A stretch of DNA of 64,000 nt from an uncultured Eubacterium sp. Lineage in GTDB: Bacteria; Bacillota; Clostridia; Lachnospirales; Lachnospiraceae. A program made the translations under genes and the position numbers. Under the pieces are notes generated by a model. The model was given only the letters and a program-made list of their open reading frames with translations. It was not told the origin of the DNA and did no database searches. This document shows, one piece after another, positions 55,803 to 64,000 of this stretch (positions are counted from its first letter, which is position 1; each line of letters begins with the position of its first letter). Where the stretch lies: NCBI GenBank assembly GCA_900552795.1, contig USBB01000002.1:124001-188000 (forward strand). The letters are read 5' to 3'.

Positions 55803-57038
55803 TCAATCCTCATCTTTAGGGAGATTCTGCATATATTCGTGCATAGATTCTGCAACAATTTTGCTGTGTGCCACAGCTTCAACCACTGTTCTTGCACCGT
55901 TTACAACATCACCGGATGCAAATATTCCCGGCCGCGATGTGTGACCTGTCTCATCAGCCTCAAGCAGCCCCCTGTTATTTGATTTAAGTCCCTGAGTACT
56001 GTTTACGAGTCTGTTCTGAGGACCCTGACTTATTGAAATAATTACGCTGTCTGACGGATATAATGTATCTGAACCCTCAACCTCAGTAAAGGATCCATCC
56101 TCATTTTCAATTACATCCCTGAAAATTACACCATTATCCTTTATTTCAACAGGCTTTTTATTATATTCAAACAGTACGCCCTCAAGCTGTGCATAGCTGT
56201 ATTCATAATGGCTTGCAGCAACCTCCTTAGTAATTGAAAAGCATGTAAGATACCTGACACCCTTTCTTATAGCTGTTCTTGCAACATCCATAGCCGCATT
56301 TCCTGCGCCTATTACGATAACACGCTGTCCTAACCTGTAGCTGTCTGGGTTATTTAGATAATTAATTCCAAAATGAACATTGCCGAGTGTTTCGCCCTTA
56401 ATATGCAAAGCGTTAGGCTTCCATACGCCTGTACCAACAAAAATCGCCTTATATCCGTCTCTGAACAAATCTTCTATACTTATTGCCCCTCCTATAAGAG
56501 TATTTGGTCTTATCTTAATACCCTTAAGCTCGAGGTGACGGTACTCAATATCATCGAGCACACTTTTCGGTAATCTGAATTCAGGAATTCCATATCGCAG
56601 GACACCGCCTATCTTATCCTTGCCCTCAAAAATAGTTACCTGATAACCATATCTTGCAAGTATAATTGCAATTGTAATTCCCGCAGGGCCTGAACCTATA
56701 ATTGCAACCCTCATTCCGTTAGACGGATGAGGCCCGTTAGTCATCTGATTTGCATATGTTGTTGAAATATAATTTTCTATGGTTGAAAAATGAACCGGTG
56801 CGCCTTTCTTTCCAAGTACGCAATGTCCCTCACACTGTTTTTCATGATTACATACAAGACTGCACACTGTCGTAAGAGGGTTGTTTTCAAAAAGCATCTT
56901 ACCGGCTTCATCAAGCTTATTATCCTTTAAAAGGCGTATAGCCATCGGAATATTAGTATTTATCGGGCAACCTTTCTGACACTGCGGTACCTTACACTGC
57001 AAACATCGGTTAGCCTCATCCATTACATGTAACGCCAT
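55803..57038 (-). CDS. Glutamate-synthase small-subunit-like NAD(P)H oxidoreductase
   Basis: 411 residues. N-terminal cysteines C12, C15, C20 and C24 bind an iron-sulfur cluster; GSGPAGITIA binds FAD, and GAGNAAMDVA binds NAD(P)H. The family passes electrons from NAD(P)H to glutamate synthase or to other partners; no large subunit is nearby. ATG at 57038 has GGGAGG upstream; the in-frame ATG at 57053 overlaps that site. The PurF-like gene follows on the same strand. Confidence 0.88.
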   Translation of the reverse strand: MALHVMDEANRCLQCKVPQCQKGCPINTNIPMAIRLLKDNKLDEAGKMLFENNPLTTVCSLVCNHEKQCEGHCVLGKKGAPVHFSTIENYISTTYANQMTNGPHPSNGMRVAIIGSGPAGITIAIILARYGYQVTIFEGKDKIGGVLRYGIPEFRLPKSVLDDIEYRHLELKGIKIRPNTLIGGAISIEDLFRDGYKAIFVGTGVWKPNALHIKGETLGNVHFGINYLNNPDSYRLGQRVIVIGAGNAAMDVARTAIRKGVRYLTCFSITKEVAASHYEYSYAQLEGVLFEYNKKPVEIKDNGVIFRDVIENEDGSFTEVEGSDTLYPSDSVIISISQGPQNRLVNSTQGLKSNNRGLLEADETGHTSRPGIFASGDVVNGARTVVEAVAHSKIVAESMHEYMQNLPKDED

Positions 57039-57153
57039 AAATAATCCTCCCATATTAATGCTGCTTATTTACGTGTTTATCACGTCTACAAGCTTTAGTA
57101 TACATTTATTATAGTGCAAAAACAGTCAAAATACAACGAATAATAATTTGTTC

Positions 57154-57182
57154 TTGACGCAAAAAAATCTGTCTGATATTAT
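57154..57182 (+). promoter_or_regulatory. Promoter with extended -10 for the AI-2E transporter
   Basis: TTGACG, 17-bp spacer, TATTAT with a TGA extension, giving a 5' leader of about 90 bases. Confidence 0.6.
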
Positions 57183-57214
57183 ATTCTTTAAATAAGAACA
57201 TGTTCGTAGCAGCG

Positions 57215-57256
57215 AGACTTTTATTGTGGTGAAAGCCGCAGTACAAGTCTTTTTTT
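57215..57256 (+). terminator. Leader hairpin with T-run before the AI-2E gene
   Basis: An outer 6-bp stem (57215-57220 with 57245-57250) encloses a 4-bp GC stem (57226-57229 with 57236-57239) and runs into T7. It lies between promoter and gene, so it would act as an attenuator. It matches no riboswitch class I know. Confidence 0.5.
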
Positions 57257-57278
57257 CATTGACAGTCAGGGAGGGTTT

Positions 57279-58433
57279 ATGAATACGAATTTCAAAAAAG
57301 ACGAAATAAAAAAATATGTTATCATTGGCACAATACTCATACTTATATACTGGACAATAAATAATATCTCAACAATTTCAGGATATTTCGGATATATTAC
57401 CAACTTAATTATGCCTTTTATTATAGGCGGTGTTATAGCGTTTATTTTTAATGTTCCGATGAGACAAATAGAAAAACATCTGTTTACAAAAGAAAAATAT
57501 CAGACAAAAAAGATGTTTAAAATCCGAAGACTTTGTTCTTATATCATTACGCTGTTTCTCATTATATTTATAATTGCAATGGCAATGCTTGTAATTATTC
57601 CGCAGATTGTTGAAACTATTAAAGATATAATAAGTGTTGTTCCCGGTGCTGTTCAAAATTTTGCAAACTGGCTGACCTCTACGTTTAATGCTTTTCCTGA
57701 ACTTGAAGAAAGTATTAATAAAATAAACTGGAACTCAGCACTTAATTCTTTAATCAGCTTTGTCACAGACAGCTCTAAAGGCATTATAAGCGGAGGTATA
57801 GGAGCAGTAAGCGGATTTATATCAGGAATCACTTCATTTTTTATAGGCTTTGTCTTTTCAGTATATCTTCTTTTCCAAAAAGAAAAGCTTGGAAGACAGC
57901 TTAGAAAAGTTCTGTATGCCTGTCTTCCAAAAAATAAAGTGGAAAAAATATTTGAGATACAAAAAATTTCTGACAATACATTTGCAAATTTCTTGTCAGG
58001 ACAGTGTCTTGAGGCAGTTATACTAGGTACACTCTTTGTGATTGCAATGACTATATTCAGAATGCCTTATGCGCTTCTTATCGGAGTTGCCATCGCAATT
58101 ACAGCTCTTATTCCAATTGTCGGCGCCTTTATAGGCTGTATAGTCGGAGTTATACTTATAGGCATCAACAGTCCTATCCAGGCTGTTGCCTTTATAGTAC
58201 TGTTCCTGGTTCTCCAGCAGTTAGAGGGTAACCTTATATATCCGCATGTCGTAGGAAGTTCAATTGGACTTCCGGGAATATGGGTGTTAGTTGCCGTCTC
58301 TGTCGGAGGCAATCTTTTCGGCATCGCCGGAATACTTATTTTCATTCCTTTAAGCTCAGTATTATATGCACTCTTTAAAGTCTATATAAATAACAGACTT
58401 AAAAAAAGAGAGATTGATATTGACTTTTTATAA
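57279..58433 (+). CDS. AI-2E family transporter
   Basis: 384 residues, eight membrane helices with a long helical loop after the third, matching the PerM/YdbI (AI-2E) family, whose members export signals or exchange Na+/H+. Family hallmarks include PIVGAFIGCIVGVI and EGNLIYPHVVGSSIGLPG. GGGAGGG before the start. The leader hairpin may control its expression. Confidence 0.9.
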   Translation: MNTNFKKDEIKKYVIIGTILILIYWTINNISTISGYFGYITNLIMPFIIGGVIAFIFNVPMRQIEKHLFTKEKYQTKKMFKIRRLCSYIITLFLIIFIIAMAMLVIIPQIVETIKDIISVVPGAVQNFANWLTSTFNAFPELEESINKINWNSALNSLISFVTDSSKGIISGGIGAVSGFISGITSFFIGFVFSVYLLFQKEKLGRQLRKVLYACLPKNKVEKIFEIQKISDNTFANFLSGQCLEAVILGTLFVIAMTIFRMPYALLIGVAIAITALIPIVGAFIGCIVGVILIGINSPIQAVAFIVLFLVLQQLEGNLIYPHVVGSSIGLPGIWVLVAVSVGGNLFGIAGILIFIPLSSVLYALFKVYINNRLKKREIDIDFL

Positions 58434-58455
58434 AAATTTAAATTGAGGTGAAAAA

Positions 58456-59436
58456 ATGCAGATTTTATTAGAAATAGTTCTATTGTTAGTAGGCTTTGTC
58501 CTCCTTATTAAGGGTGCGGACTGGTTTGTCGACGGAAGTGCCGCACTTGCCCAAAAATTTAAGGTTCCGGGCGTTATTATCGGTCTTACCATAGTCGCTA
58601 TGGGAACAAGCGCGCCTGAGCTTGCAGTAAGTACTTCGGCTGCGCTTTCAGGCTCAAATGAAATTGCAGTAAGTAATGTATTAGGCTCTAATATTTTCAA
58701 TCTTTTAATGGTCCTCGGCGTATGTGCAATGCTTGCACCGCTTCCTGTGGAGTCAAATATTATGAAAAGAGATTATCCTTATTCCATAATTTTTACTATT
58801 ATTCTTGCTTTATTTGCATCAAGCGCTCTGTTATTCGGAAATACAGCCATTCCATCAGATTTTACTGCTGAGGTGGGAAATTTAAGCAGAGTAAAAGGAT
58901 TAGTCCTTCTTGCTTTATTCATTTTATATATGGCAATTACTATATCATATGCATTAAAAAACAGAACTGAGGGCGATCCTATAGAATCTATGCCTATGTG
59001 GAAGTGCATTATAGCTATTTTAATCGGAATTGCAGCAATAGTAGCAGGCGGCCAGCTTGTCGTTAACAACGCAAAATCTATCGCACTGTTCTGCGGTATG
59101 TCCGAGACACTTGTCGGTCTTACTATAGTAGCCATAGGAACATCTCTTCCTGAGCTTGTAACATCAGTAGTAGCGGCGAAAAAAGGCGAAAATGGTATGG
59201 CCATAGGAAACGTAATCGGCTCCAACATTTTTAATCTGTTATTTATACTCGGCATATCTTCATCAATACATCCTATCGGTGTAAGCATGGAATCGGTAAT
59301 TGATGTATTAATACTTATAGCAGTAAATATTATGTGCTTTGTGTTTGCTAAAACGAAAAAGCAGATAAACAGATACGAAGGCGCTGTGATGGTACTTGTC
59401 TACTGCGCATATACAGCATTTGCAATTATCCGCTAA
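58456..59436 (+). CDS. Ca2+/cation antiporter (CaCA), second copy
   Basis: 326 residues with two alpha repeats (AMGTSAPELAVS/NVLGSNIFNL and AIGTSLPELVTS/NVIGSNIFNL). It is a paralogue of the gene at 29022 with a longer central loop. It starts 22 bp after the AI-2E gene and probably shares its transcript and its leader control. Confidence 0.92.
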   Translation: MQILLEIVLLLVGFVLLIKGADWFVDGSAALAQKFKVPGVIIGLTIVAMGTSAPELAVSTSAALSGSNEIAVSNVLGSNIFNLLMVLGVCAMLAPLPVESNIMKRDYPYSIIFTIILALFASSALLFGNTAIPSDFTAEVGNLSRVKGLVLLALFILYMAITISYALKNRTEGDPIESMPMWKCIIAILIGIAAIVAGGQLVVNNAKSIALFCGMSETLVGLTIVAIGTSLPELVTSVVAAKKGENGMAIGNVIGSNIFNLLFILGISSSIHPIGVSMESVIDVLILIAVNIMCFVFAKTKKQINRYEGAVMVLVYCAYTAFAIIR

Positions 59437-59471
59437 AAAGGCGTTGCATACTTATGATTTAAGAGGAGTTT

Positions 59472-61259
59472 ATGGCTAAACAGACATTTAAAGAATACTT
59501 GAACAACAATATAGTAATAACTGACGGTGCTTTTGGAACATACTACGCATCTTTATTCGATGAAAAATCTCTTCCGGAACATGCAAATATCAATGATCCC
59601 AACAAGGTTTTTTCAATACATGAGCGCTATATTAATGCCGGATCAAAGCTTATACGGACAAACACTTATGCATCAAACACAATATGCCTTAGTACAGATT
59701 TGGATGGCGTTAGAAAAAATATCCGATCAGCAGTCGAAATTGCAAAAAATGCCGCATCCCTGTCAAATAAAAATATTTTTGTAGCAGCCGATATAGGACC
59801 TATACCTCATGACCAATCGTATACTACTTTTGATAATAATAAAGAATATATTGAAATCTGTAAAACCTTTATAAAGTGTAATACAGATGTAATATTATTT
59901 GAGACTTTTGCGGATTTGGAAGAAATACTTCCTGCAATTGAATATATAAAACAAAACAGTGATATATTTATAATAGTGCAGTTTGCAGTAAACCAGTTCG
60001 GTTACAGCGCTAACGGCTTATCTGTAAGAAATCTTTTTGAACAGGCAGCCCAAAATCCTTATATTGACGCAGTCGGCTTAAATTGCGGCGTAGGCTGCGG
60101 ACATATGCAGCAGATATTATCAGAAGTTAATCTTGATAATAATAAATTTATATCAGCTCTTCCAAATGCAGGATATCCTCAAAATATAAGCAACAGAATG
60201 ATATTTGGTTTAAACAATATCGAATATTTTAAAGACAAAATTGTATCAATTACAGATATGGGTGTGCGTATTGTCGGCGGATGCTGTGGAACAACACCTG
60301 AATATATCAATTCGTTATATAAAGAATTAAATAAAAAAGCTCCATTACATCCAAAAAGCTGCAGCCGTACAAACAAAAGCAAAACAAAAGTGACAGACAA
60401 CTCATTTTTTGCCGGCAAAAATCCTCATGAAAAGCTTATTGCAGTGGAGCTTGCTCCTCCTTTAGACAGTGATGACCAAAAGCTTATGGAGGCGGCGCAT
60501 ATACTTGAAAAATCCAGCGTAGACGTTGTTACGTTTCCTGATTCGCCATCTGGAAGAACAAGAGCAGATTCAATTCTTATGGCTGAAAAAGTCCATAAAG
60601 AAACAGGACTGTGCGTAATGCCTCACCTTTGCTGCAGGGATAAGAATGCCATAGCAATGCGCTCACAGCTTTTGGGCGCACATTTAAACGGTATAAACAA
60701 CTTTTTAGTTATAACGGGAGATCCTATTCCCTCTGTTATGAGACAAACCGTAAAATCTGTCTTTAATTTTGACTCTGTCGGTCTTATGAACATAATAAAC
60801 GACATGAACAGTAATCAGTTTGGTGAATCTGTACTAAGTTTCGGCGGAGCCATAAATCAAAATCGTTTAAACATTAATCTCGAAATAGAGCGAATAAGAA
60901 AAAAAATGAAGGCCGGAGCATCTTTTTTCCTTACACAACCTGTCTTTGATAAAAGCGGTGCCCAAAAAATAGCGATGATTAAGAAACAGACAGGTGCGCG
61001 AATCCTTTGCGGGATAATGCCTCTTGTCAGTCTTAAAAATGCACTTTTTATGAAAAATGAGATGACAGGCATTGAAATTTCTGATGAAATCATTAAAAAA
61101 TATGAAAAATGTACTACAAAAGAGGAGGGTGAACTTGTAGGCGTAGAAATCGCAAAGCAGGTAATAGATATTACTCTCGCTTTTGTTGACGGATATTATT
61201 TTACATTTCCTTTTAACAGAGTTTATCTTCTTAATAAAATACTAAACAAGGACAATTAA
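59472..61259 (+). CDS. Homocysteine S-methyltransferase / methylenetetrahydrofolate reductase
   Basis: 595 residues, the YitJ-type fusion. Residues 1-285 carry the Zn cysteines (GLNCGVGCG and VGGCCGTTPE) of the methyltransferase; residues 310-595 are the flavin MTHFR (VELAPPLDSDD, VITGDPIPS). Together they make the methyl donor and methionine. GAGGAG precedes the start. No SAM riboswitch is visible upstream. Confidence 0.94.
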   Translation: MAKQTFKEYLNNNIVITDGAFGTYYASLFDEKSLPEHANINDPNKVFSIHERYINAGSKLIRTNTYASNTICLSTDLDGVRKNIRSAVEIAKNAASLSNKNIFVAADIGPIPHDQSYTTFDNNKEYIEICKTFIKCNTDVILFETFADLEEILPAIEYIKQNSDIFIIVQFAVNQFGYSANGLSVRNLFEQAAQNPYIDAVGLNCGVGCGHMQQILSEVNLDNNKFISALPNAGYPQNISNRMIFGLNNIEYFKDKIVSITDMGVRIVGGCCGTTPEYINSLYKELNKKAPLHPKSCSRTNKSKTKVTDNSFFAGKNPHEKLIAVELAPPLDSDDQKLMEAAHILEKSSVDVVTFPDSPSGRTRADSILMAEKVHKETGLCVMPHLCCRDKNAIAMRSQLLGAHLNGINNFLVITGDPIPSVMRQTVKSVFNFDSVGLMNIINDMNSNQFGESVLSFGGAINQNRLNINLEIERIRKKMKAGASFFLTQPVFDKSGAQKIAMIKKQTGARILCGIMPLVSLKNALFMKNEMTGIEISDEIIKKYEKCTTKEEGELVGVEIAKQVIDITLAFVDGYYFTFPFNRVYLLNKILNKDN

Positions 61260-61283
61260 ACAATAATTAACAACCGTTTAAGC

Positions 61284-61312
61284 TTGAGAATATCAGATTT
61301 ATCTGATATACT
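61284..61312 (+). promoter_or_regulatory. Promoter with a palindromic operator in its spacer
   Basis: TTGAGA (61284-61289), 17-bp spacer, TATACT (61307-61312) with a TGA extension. A perfect palindrome (9-bp arms, 61290-61298 and 61301-61309) fills the spacer and touches the -10 box, so a dimeric repressor bound there would block polymerase. The next gene is the 55-residue protein. Confidence 0.65.
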
Positions 61313-61378
61313 TATCATAATATACAGCGGCTTTTACCGCAGGTTCGTGAATTAATTTGATAAGTGAGGATTTTATTT

Positions 61379-61546
61379 ATGGATGATGAACGTGTTAGAC
61401 AATTTGTTAAAATTCAAAAGGACAATGGTGTAAGCACCAACGAATTAATATTTATTCTAAACGATAACGATGTGCCTATGTATGAAATTTCAAATTATCT
61501 TGATGTCTCTATCAAATACATTGAGGATATTTTAAGTGATTACTGA
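61379..61546 (+). CDS. Small helix-turn-helix-like protein
   Basis: 55 residues, all helical by pattern; the part STNELIFILNDNDVPMYEISNYLDVSIKYIEDIL has the helix-turn-helix spacing of region-4-like or small DNA-binding proteins. No family name recognised. ATG at 61379 has GAGGA eight bases upstream; the GTG at 61364 overlaps it. Its promoter carries a palindrome in the spacer, consistent with autoregulation. Confidence 0.6.
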   Translation: MDDERVRQFVKIQKDNGVSTNELIFILNDNDVPMYEISNYLDVSIKYIEDILSDY

Positions 61547-61585
61547 CTTTTTATAAACTTTAACAATTTTGTAACATTTTTAAAG

Positions 61586-61615
61586 TTGCAGTACAGTACT
61601 CATTGAGAGTATAAT
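61586..61615 (+). promoter_or_regulatory. Promoter before the two-helix membrane gene
   Basis: TTGCAG, 18-bp spacer, perfect TATAAT (61610-61615), 38 bp before the start. Confidence 0.5.
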
Positions 61616-61653
61616 CTATATATAGATAAATCAATTGATTGGAGATATCTGTG

Positions 61654-62055
61654 ATGGAAATATTTGAGATGATTATTACTGCAGAAGAAGCAAGGAATTA
61701 CCGCCATTTTTATTATGAGCTTAAAACTTTAAGATTTATTGACTGGGTAAAAACTTACATTTTCACAGTAAGTATACTGATAATCATTGCTTTTTTAACG
61801 TCTATGATATCACCGGCGATTATTTCTGTTTTGTGGTACAAAACCTCTTTAACCGCCAAATTTATAATATTTATGGTACTTTTGATTTTTGCCGCAATAC
61901 AGAAATCAAAGTCTATTCAAATGAGTGCCATGATTCAAAAATACTTTAATGAAAATCTATACCAGCAGGTTATGCTTGGCAACGTAAGATTAAAAAAAGT
62001 AAAGGTACTTTCGGATAGAATTCAGATTTATTATAAGAAAAACAATGATTTCTAA
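61654..62055 (+). CDS. Hypothetical membrane protein
   Basis: 133 residues that I do not recognise: a polar helical N-terminus, two membrane helices (about 36-60 and 70-90), and a basic C-terminal tail (RLKKVKVLSDRIQIYYKK). GGAGAT about eight bases upstream supports ATG 61654. It is followed directly by the zinc-ribbon-like gene and probably shares its transcript. Confidence 0.6.
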   Translation: MEIFEMIITAEEARNYRHFYYELKTLRFIDWVKTYIFTVSILIIIAFLTSMISPAIISVLWYKTSLTAKFIIFMVLLIFAAIQKSKSIQMSAMIQKYFNENLYQQVMLGNVRLKKVKVLSDRIQIYYKKNNDF

Positions 62056-62076
62056 ATGATAGGAGACATGATTATT

Positions 62077-62244
62077 ATGATTATCGCAGGAGCAAGGTGT
62101 GAGCAATGCGGAAGGATTGATACAATTCCTTATACTTCCGATACTGCTGTTAAAGTAATGCTAAGACAAAAAGGATGGACATTCGATGATGACAAATGCA
62201 TTTGTCCAATCTGCATAATTAAAAATAAAGATAAAAATAAATAA
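62077..62244 (+). CDS. Small zinc-ribbon-like protein
   Basis: 55 residues with CEQCG near the N-terminus and CICPIC near the C-terminus, a four-Cys zinc-ribbon arrangement. Function unknown. The start is uncertain: ATG at 62068 is too close to GGAGA, and ATG at 62077 is ten bases away. A terminator follows seven bases after the stop. Confidence 0.55.
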   Translation: MIIAGARCEQCGRIDTIPYTSDTAVKVMLRQKGWTFDDDKCICPICIIKNKDKNK

Positions 62245-62250
62245 ATAAAC

Positions 62251-62293
62251 CTGTGTATTCATTATTTTATGCTTTTGAATACACAGATTTTTT
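62251..62293 (+). terminator. Terminator after the small gene cluster
   Basis: Perfect 10-bp stem (62251-62260 with 62277-62286) followed by T6. Confidence 0.85.
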
Positions 62294-62350
62294 ATTATTA
62301 TCTTGCCACTCATCAAACACTGATTAAATACGTGATTGAAATATTACAGC

Positions 62351-62416
62351 CATATAAATAACACATATAAATAATAACATATAAATAATACATATAAATA
62401 ATACATATAAATAATA
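62351..62416. repeat. Five tandem copies of a 13-bp AT-rich unit
   Basis: The unit CATATAAATAATA is repeated five times, the second copy one base longer. Pure A/T except one C per unit. The 62294-62623 gap also holds AATGCAACA at 62434, 62472 and 62589, and nothing that looks like a gene. Confidence 0.85.
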
Positions 62417-62588
62417 CGTTGAATTTTACCATAAATGCAACATATAATTAATATAAAAGAATATTACACAAAATGCAACAAAACTCTTTAAATTAACTGT
62501 TTCAGGAGTTTATTTTAAATTGATTTTTATCATATTTCTCTGATTTTGGGCATGCTAAAAAGACTTGTAGCGCTAAAATCTTAAACTT

Positions 62589-62627
62589 AATGCAACAAGT
62601 ACTATATTTATTACTTATTGTTGCATT
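62589..62627. repeat. Inverted repeat at the IS left end
   Basis: Perfect 10-bp arms (62589-62598 and 62618-62627) that include the AATGCAACA motif repeated nearby. It overlaps the left terminal repeat of the IS30-type element. Confidence 0.6.
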
Positions 62628-63985
62628 TCGAATTGGATATGTCTTATTATAGCTATGCATTAATATAATTATGAGTTCAATAAACGCTTCTATTTATCTG
62701 ATATCATTTTTCCAGCTTAGGAGCTGTGGTGTGAGAATGATATTATCTGATTCTATAAGCTGTAAATGCATCGCCTTGTGCAATTTATTGTCTATTATAA
62801 GTCGTGAGAGCTGGTAAGGAGATGCTCCATTTAGTTTCTTTCTTCCATAGCTGTTTATATGATTCATTACCAAATCAATGTCCTTTTGGTTTAAATTATC
62901 AAAAGATTGCCCTTTGGGAATGATTTGGCGTATCAGCTCATGATTACGCTCAATAAACGGTTTTTGCCATGAACATTGCGGATCACAGTAAAACAGCTTT
63001 GTTTTTATTTCACCATTACGATCACATTCAATAGCTTCAGGAAATAAAAATTCCATTCCGCGATCTGTCAGAATTACCGGAAAGATTTCCTTAAATTTAT
63101 CAATTCCTATTTCATCAGATATATCGTTTAATGCATCAATGACGCAATCCTGTGTTTTATGTTCAAGTAATTTAATTAACATCAACTGTATCCATTTCAA
63201 CAACAGAAATATCCGGATGTTCCTTAAGATATTGCTCAAAACGAGTATAATTGCGGCTTAATACAGCCATTTTCGTGGCTTCAGAGTACTTAACATACCT
63301 GTTTTTTCGTTTTTTATATTTGACCTTTCTCGGTAAATCAATGTTTTTGGCTGACAAAATACCATTATCAATAAAACGATATAGTGTGGATCGTGAGCAG
63401 GGAATTTCATCGGAATGGTTCTGATAAATATGGTCTACAGATTGGCCTTTAAAAAGAAGAGGTGAAACAATTTCATCAAGCGACTGCAGCTCATCCGGCG
63501 ATAAATCAATTCCTTCGCGGGAACTAATTAAAGTATCTTCATAACAATTTTGTGCATATGTAGCAAGATATATAACTCTGGAAAACATACATATGTTGTA
63601 TTTGGTGCAGCCATTACAGACATATGGTATTTTAATAATAAATCACACGAATCCAGTTTATAATTGGGGCATTTTGTTTTACATAATTCGCATGTTCTGC
63701 AGGCTGAATTACAGTGGATATCTTTACATAAATGATATATATTACAAGTACGTTTGAAAGCACATTCATCTAATAAGTCAGGTCTGCGTTTTCCCTTGAC
63801 AGTCTTATGTTTTTTAATTTCCCTCATAACAGTTGAAGGAGATTTATTTATTCTTTTTGCAATAGTTCTTATAGAAATACCATTATTCAGGCATTCCTGA
63901 ATGGTTATTCGGTCATCAAGTGTCATATGAGACATAAAAATACCTTCTTTCTTTTTAATATTTGACACATAACCAATACGAAATG
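62624..63985 (-). mobile_element. Decayed IS30-type insertion sequence
   Basis: Terminal inverted repeats of about 19 bp (62624-62642 and 63967-63985) agree at 17 of 19 positions (CATTTCGnATTGGnTATGT) and bracket one broken transposase gene. Size about 1.36 kb. No clear target-site duplication is visible. It is unlikely to move by itself. Confidence 0.7.
62694..63935 (-). pseudogene. IS30-family transposase, broken in two places
   Basis: Three frames hold consecutive pieces. The N-terminal helix-turn-helix (TIAKRINKSPSTVMREIKKH) reads 63935 to about 63625. A one-base loss there shifts the frame to SREGIDLSPDELQ through VVEMDTV (first catalytic Asp) down to about 63185. Then a gap of perhaps 20 codons precedes the last piece with TDRGMEF (second Asp) and ERNHELIRQIIPKG (catalytic Glu). 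The start ATG at 63935 has AGAAGG upstream. The missing core block and frameshift mean no active enzyme. Confidence 0.85.
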
Positions 63986-64000
63986 ATTTAATTATAAAAT

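Noticed and set aside
62351..62416. Possible CRISPR array
   Set aside because: The repeats are 13 bp, AT-only and directly adjacent, with no spacers and no cas genes.

Overview
The window looks like chromosome of a low-GC anaerobic Firmicute, most likely a Lachnospiraceae-type gut bacterium. This rests on AT-rich codon use, GGAGG-type ribosome sites, pyruvate formate-lyase with its activase and an FNT channel, an IS30 remnant, and many protein families typical of that group (ECF S-component, FCD-type GntR, fused methionine synthase/MTHFR). I cannot name the species. No tRNA, rRNA or CRISPR array was recognised.

Layout. 0-4.4 kb: the 3' part of a sensor histidine kinase, a convergent MATE exporter, then an ECF S-component / P-loop kinase / YwlG-type operon. 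4.5-19.8 kb: a long co-directional exopolysaccharide operon of GT2, a PqqD-like peptide-binding protein, an SDR-PelD fusion, PelE-like, a GT-C-like membrane protein, a histidine-free deacetylase-like protein, PelF, PelG, DUF2304, GT4, a DPM-like GT2 and a DUF4832 protein. 19.8-25.0 kb: a secreted DUF4832 paralogue on the other strand, a Wzx-type flippase, a NTP_transf_5 protein, a 77-residue Cys-containing peptide under a consensus promoter, and an S24/S26-type peptidase. 25-29.9 kb: housekeeping genes (MBL hydrolase, PsiE-like, HD, MATE, Ca2+/cation antiporter). 30-33.4 kb: a gene-poor stretch and an ABC transporter. 33.7-42.4 kb: pflB, pflA, adenosine deaminase, a RelA/SpoT-domain fusion, a formate/nitrite channel, gltX. 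42.4-62.2 kb: GntR, PfkB kinase, PPase-NUDIX fusion, ThiE-HAD fusion, mnmA, sbcDC, DHH phosphoesterase, a PurF homologue lacking its glutaminase cysteine beside a glutamate-synthase-like oxidoreductase, AI-2E transporter, second cation antiporter, methionine synthase/MTHFR, three small unknown genes. 62.3-64 kb: AT-rich repeats and a decayed IS30-type element.

The most interesting part is the 4.5-25 kb locus. It has the PelD-E-F-G core of a c-di-GMP-controlled Pel-like polysaccharide machine. PelD keeps an RxxD inhibitory-site motif beside a ruined GGDEF motif. The same locus carries parts normally seen with ribosomally made, modified peptides: a PqqD-type recognition protein, a nucleotidyltransferase-fold protein, a short Cys peptide with a perfect promoter, and a peptidase. 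My reading, which is inference, is a polysaccharide export system coupled to a small peptide.
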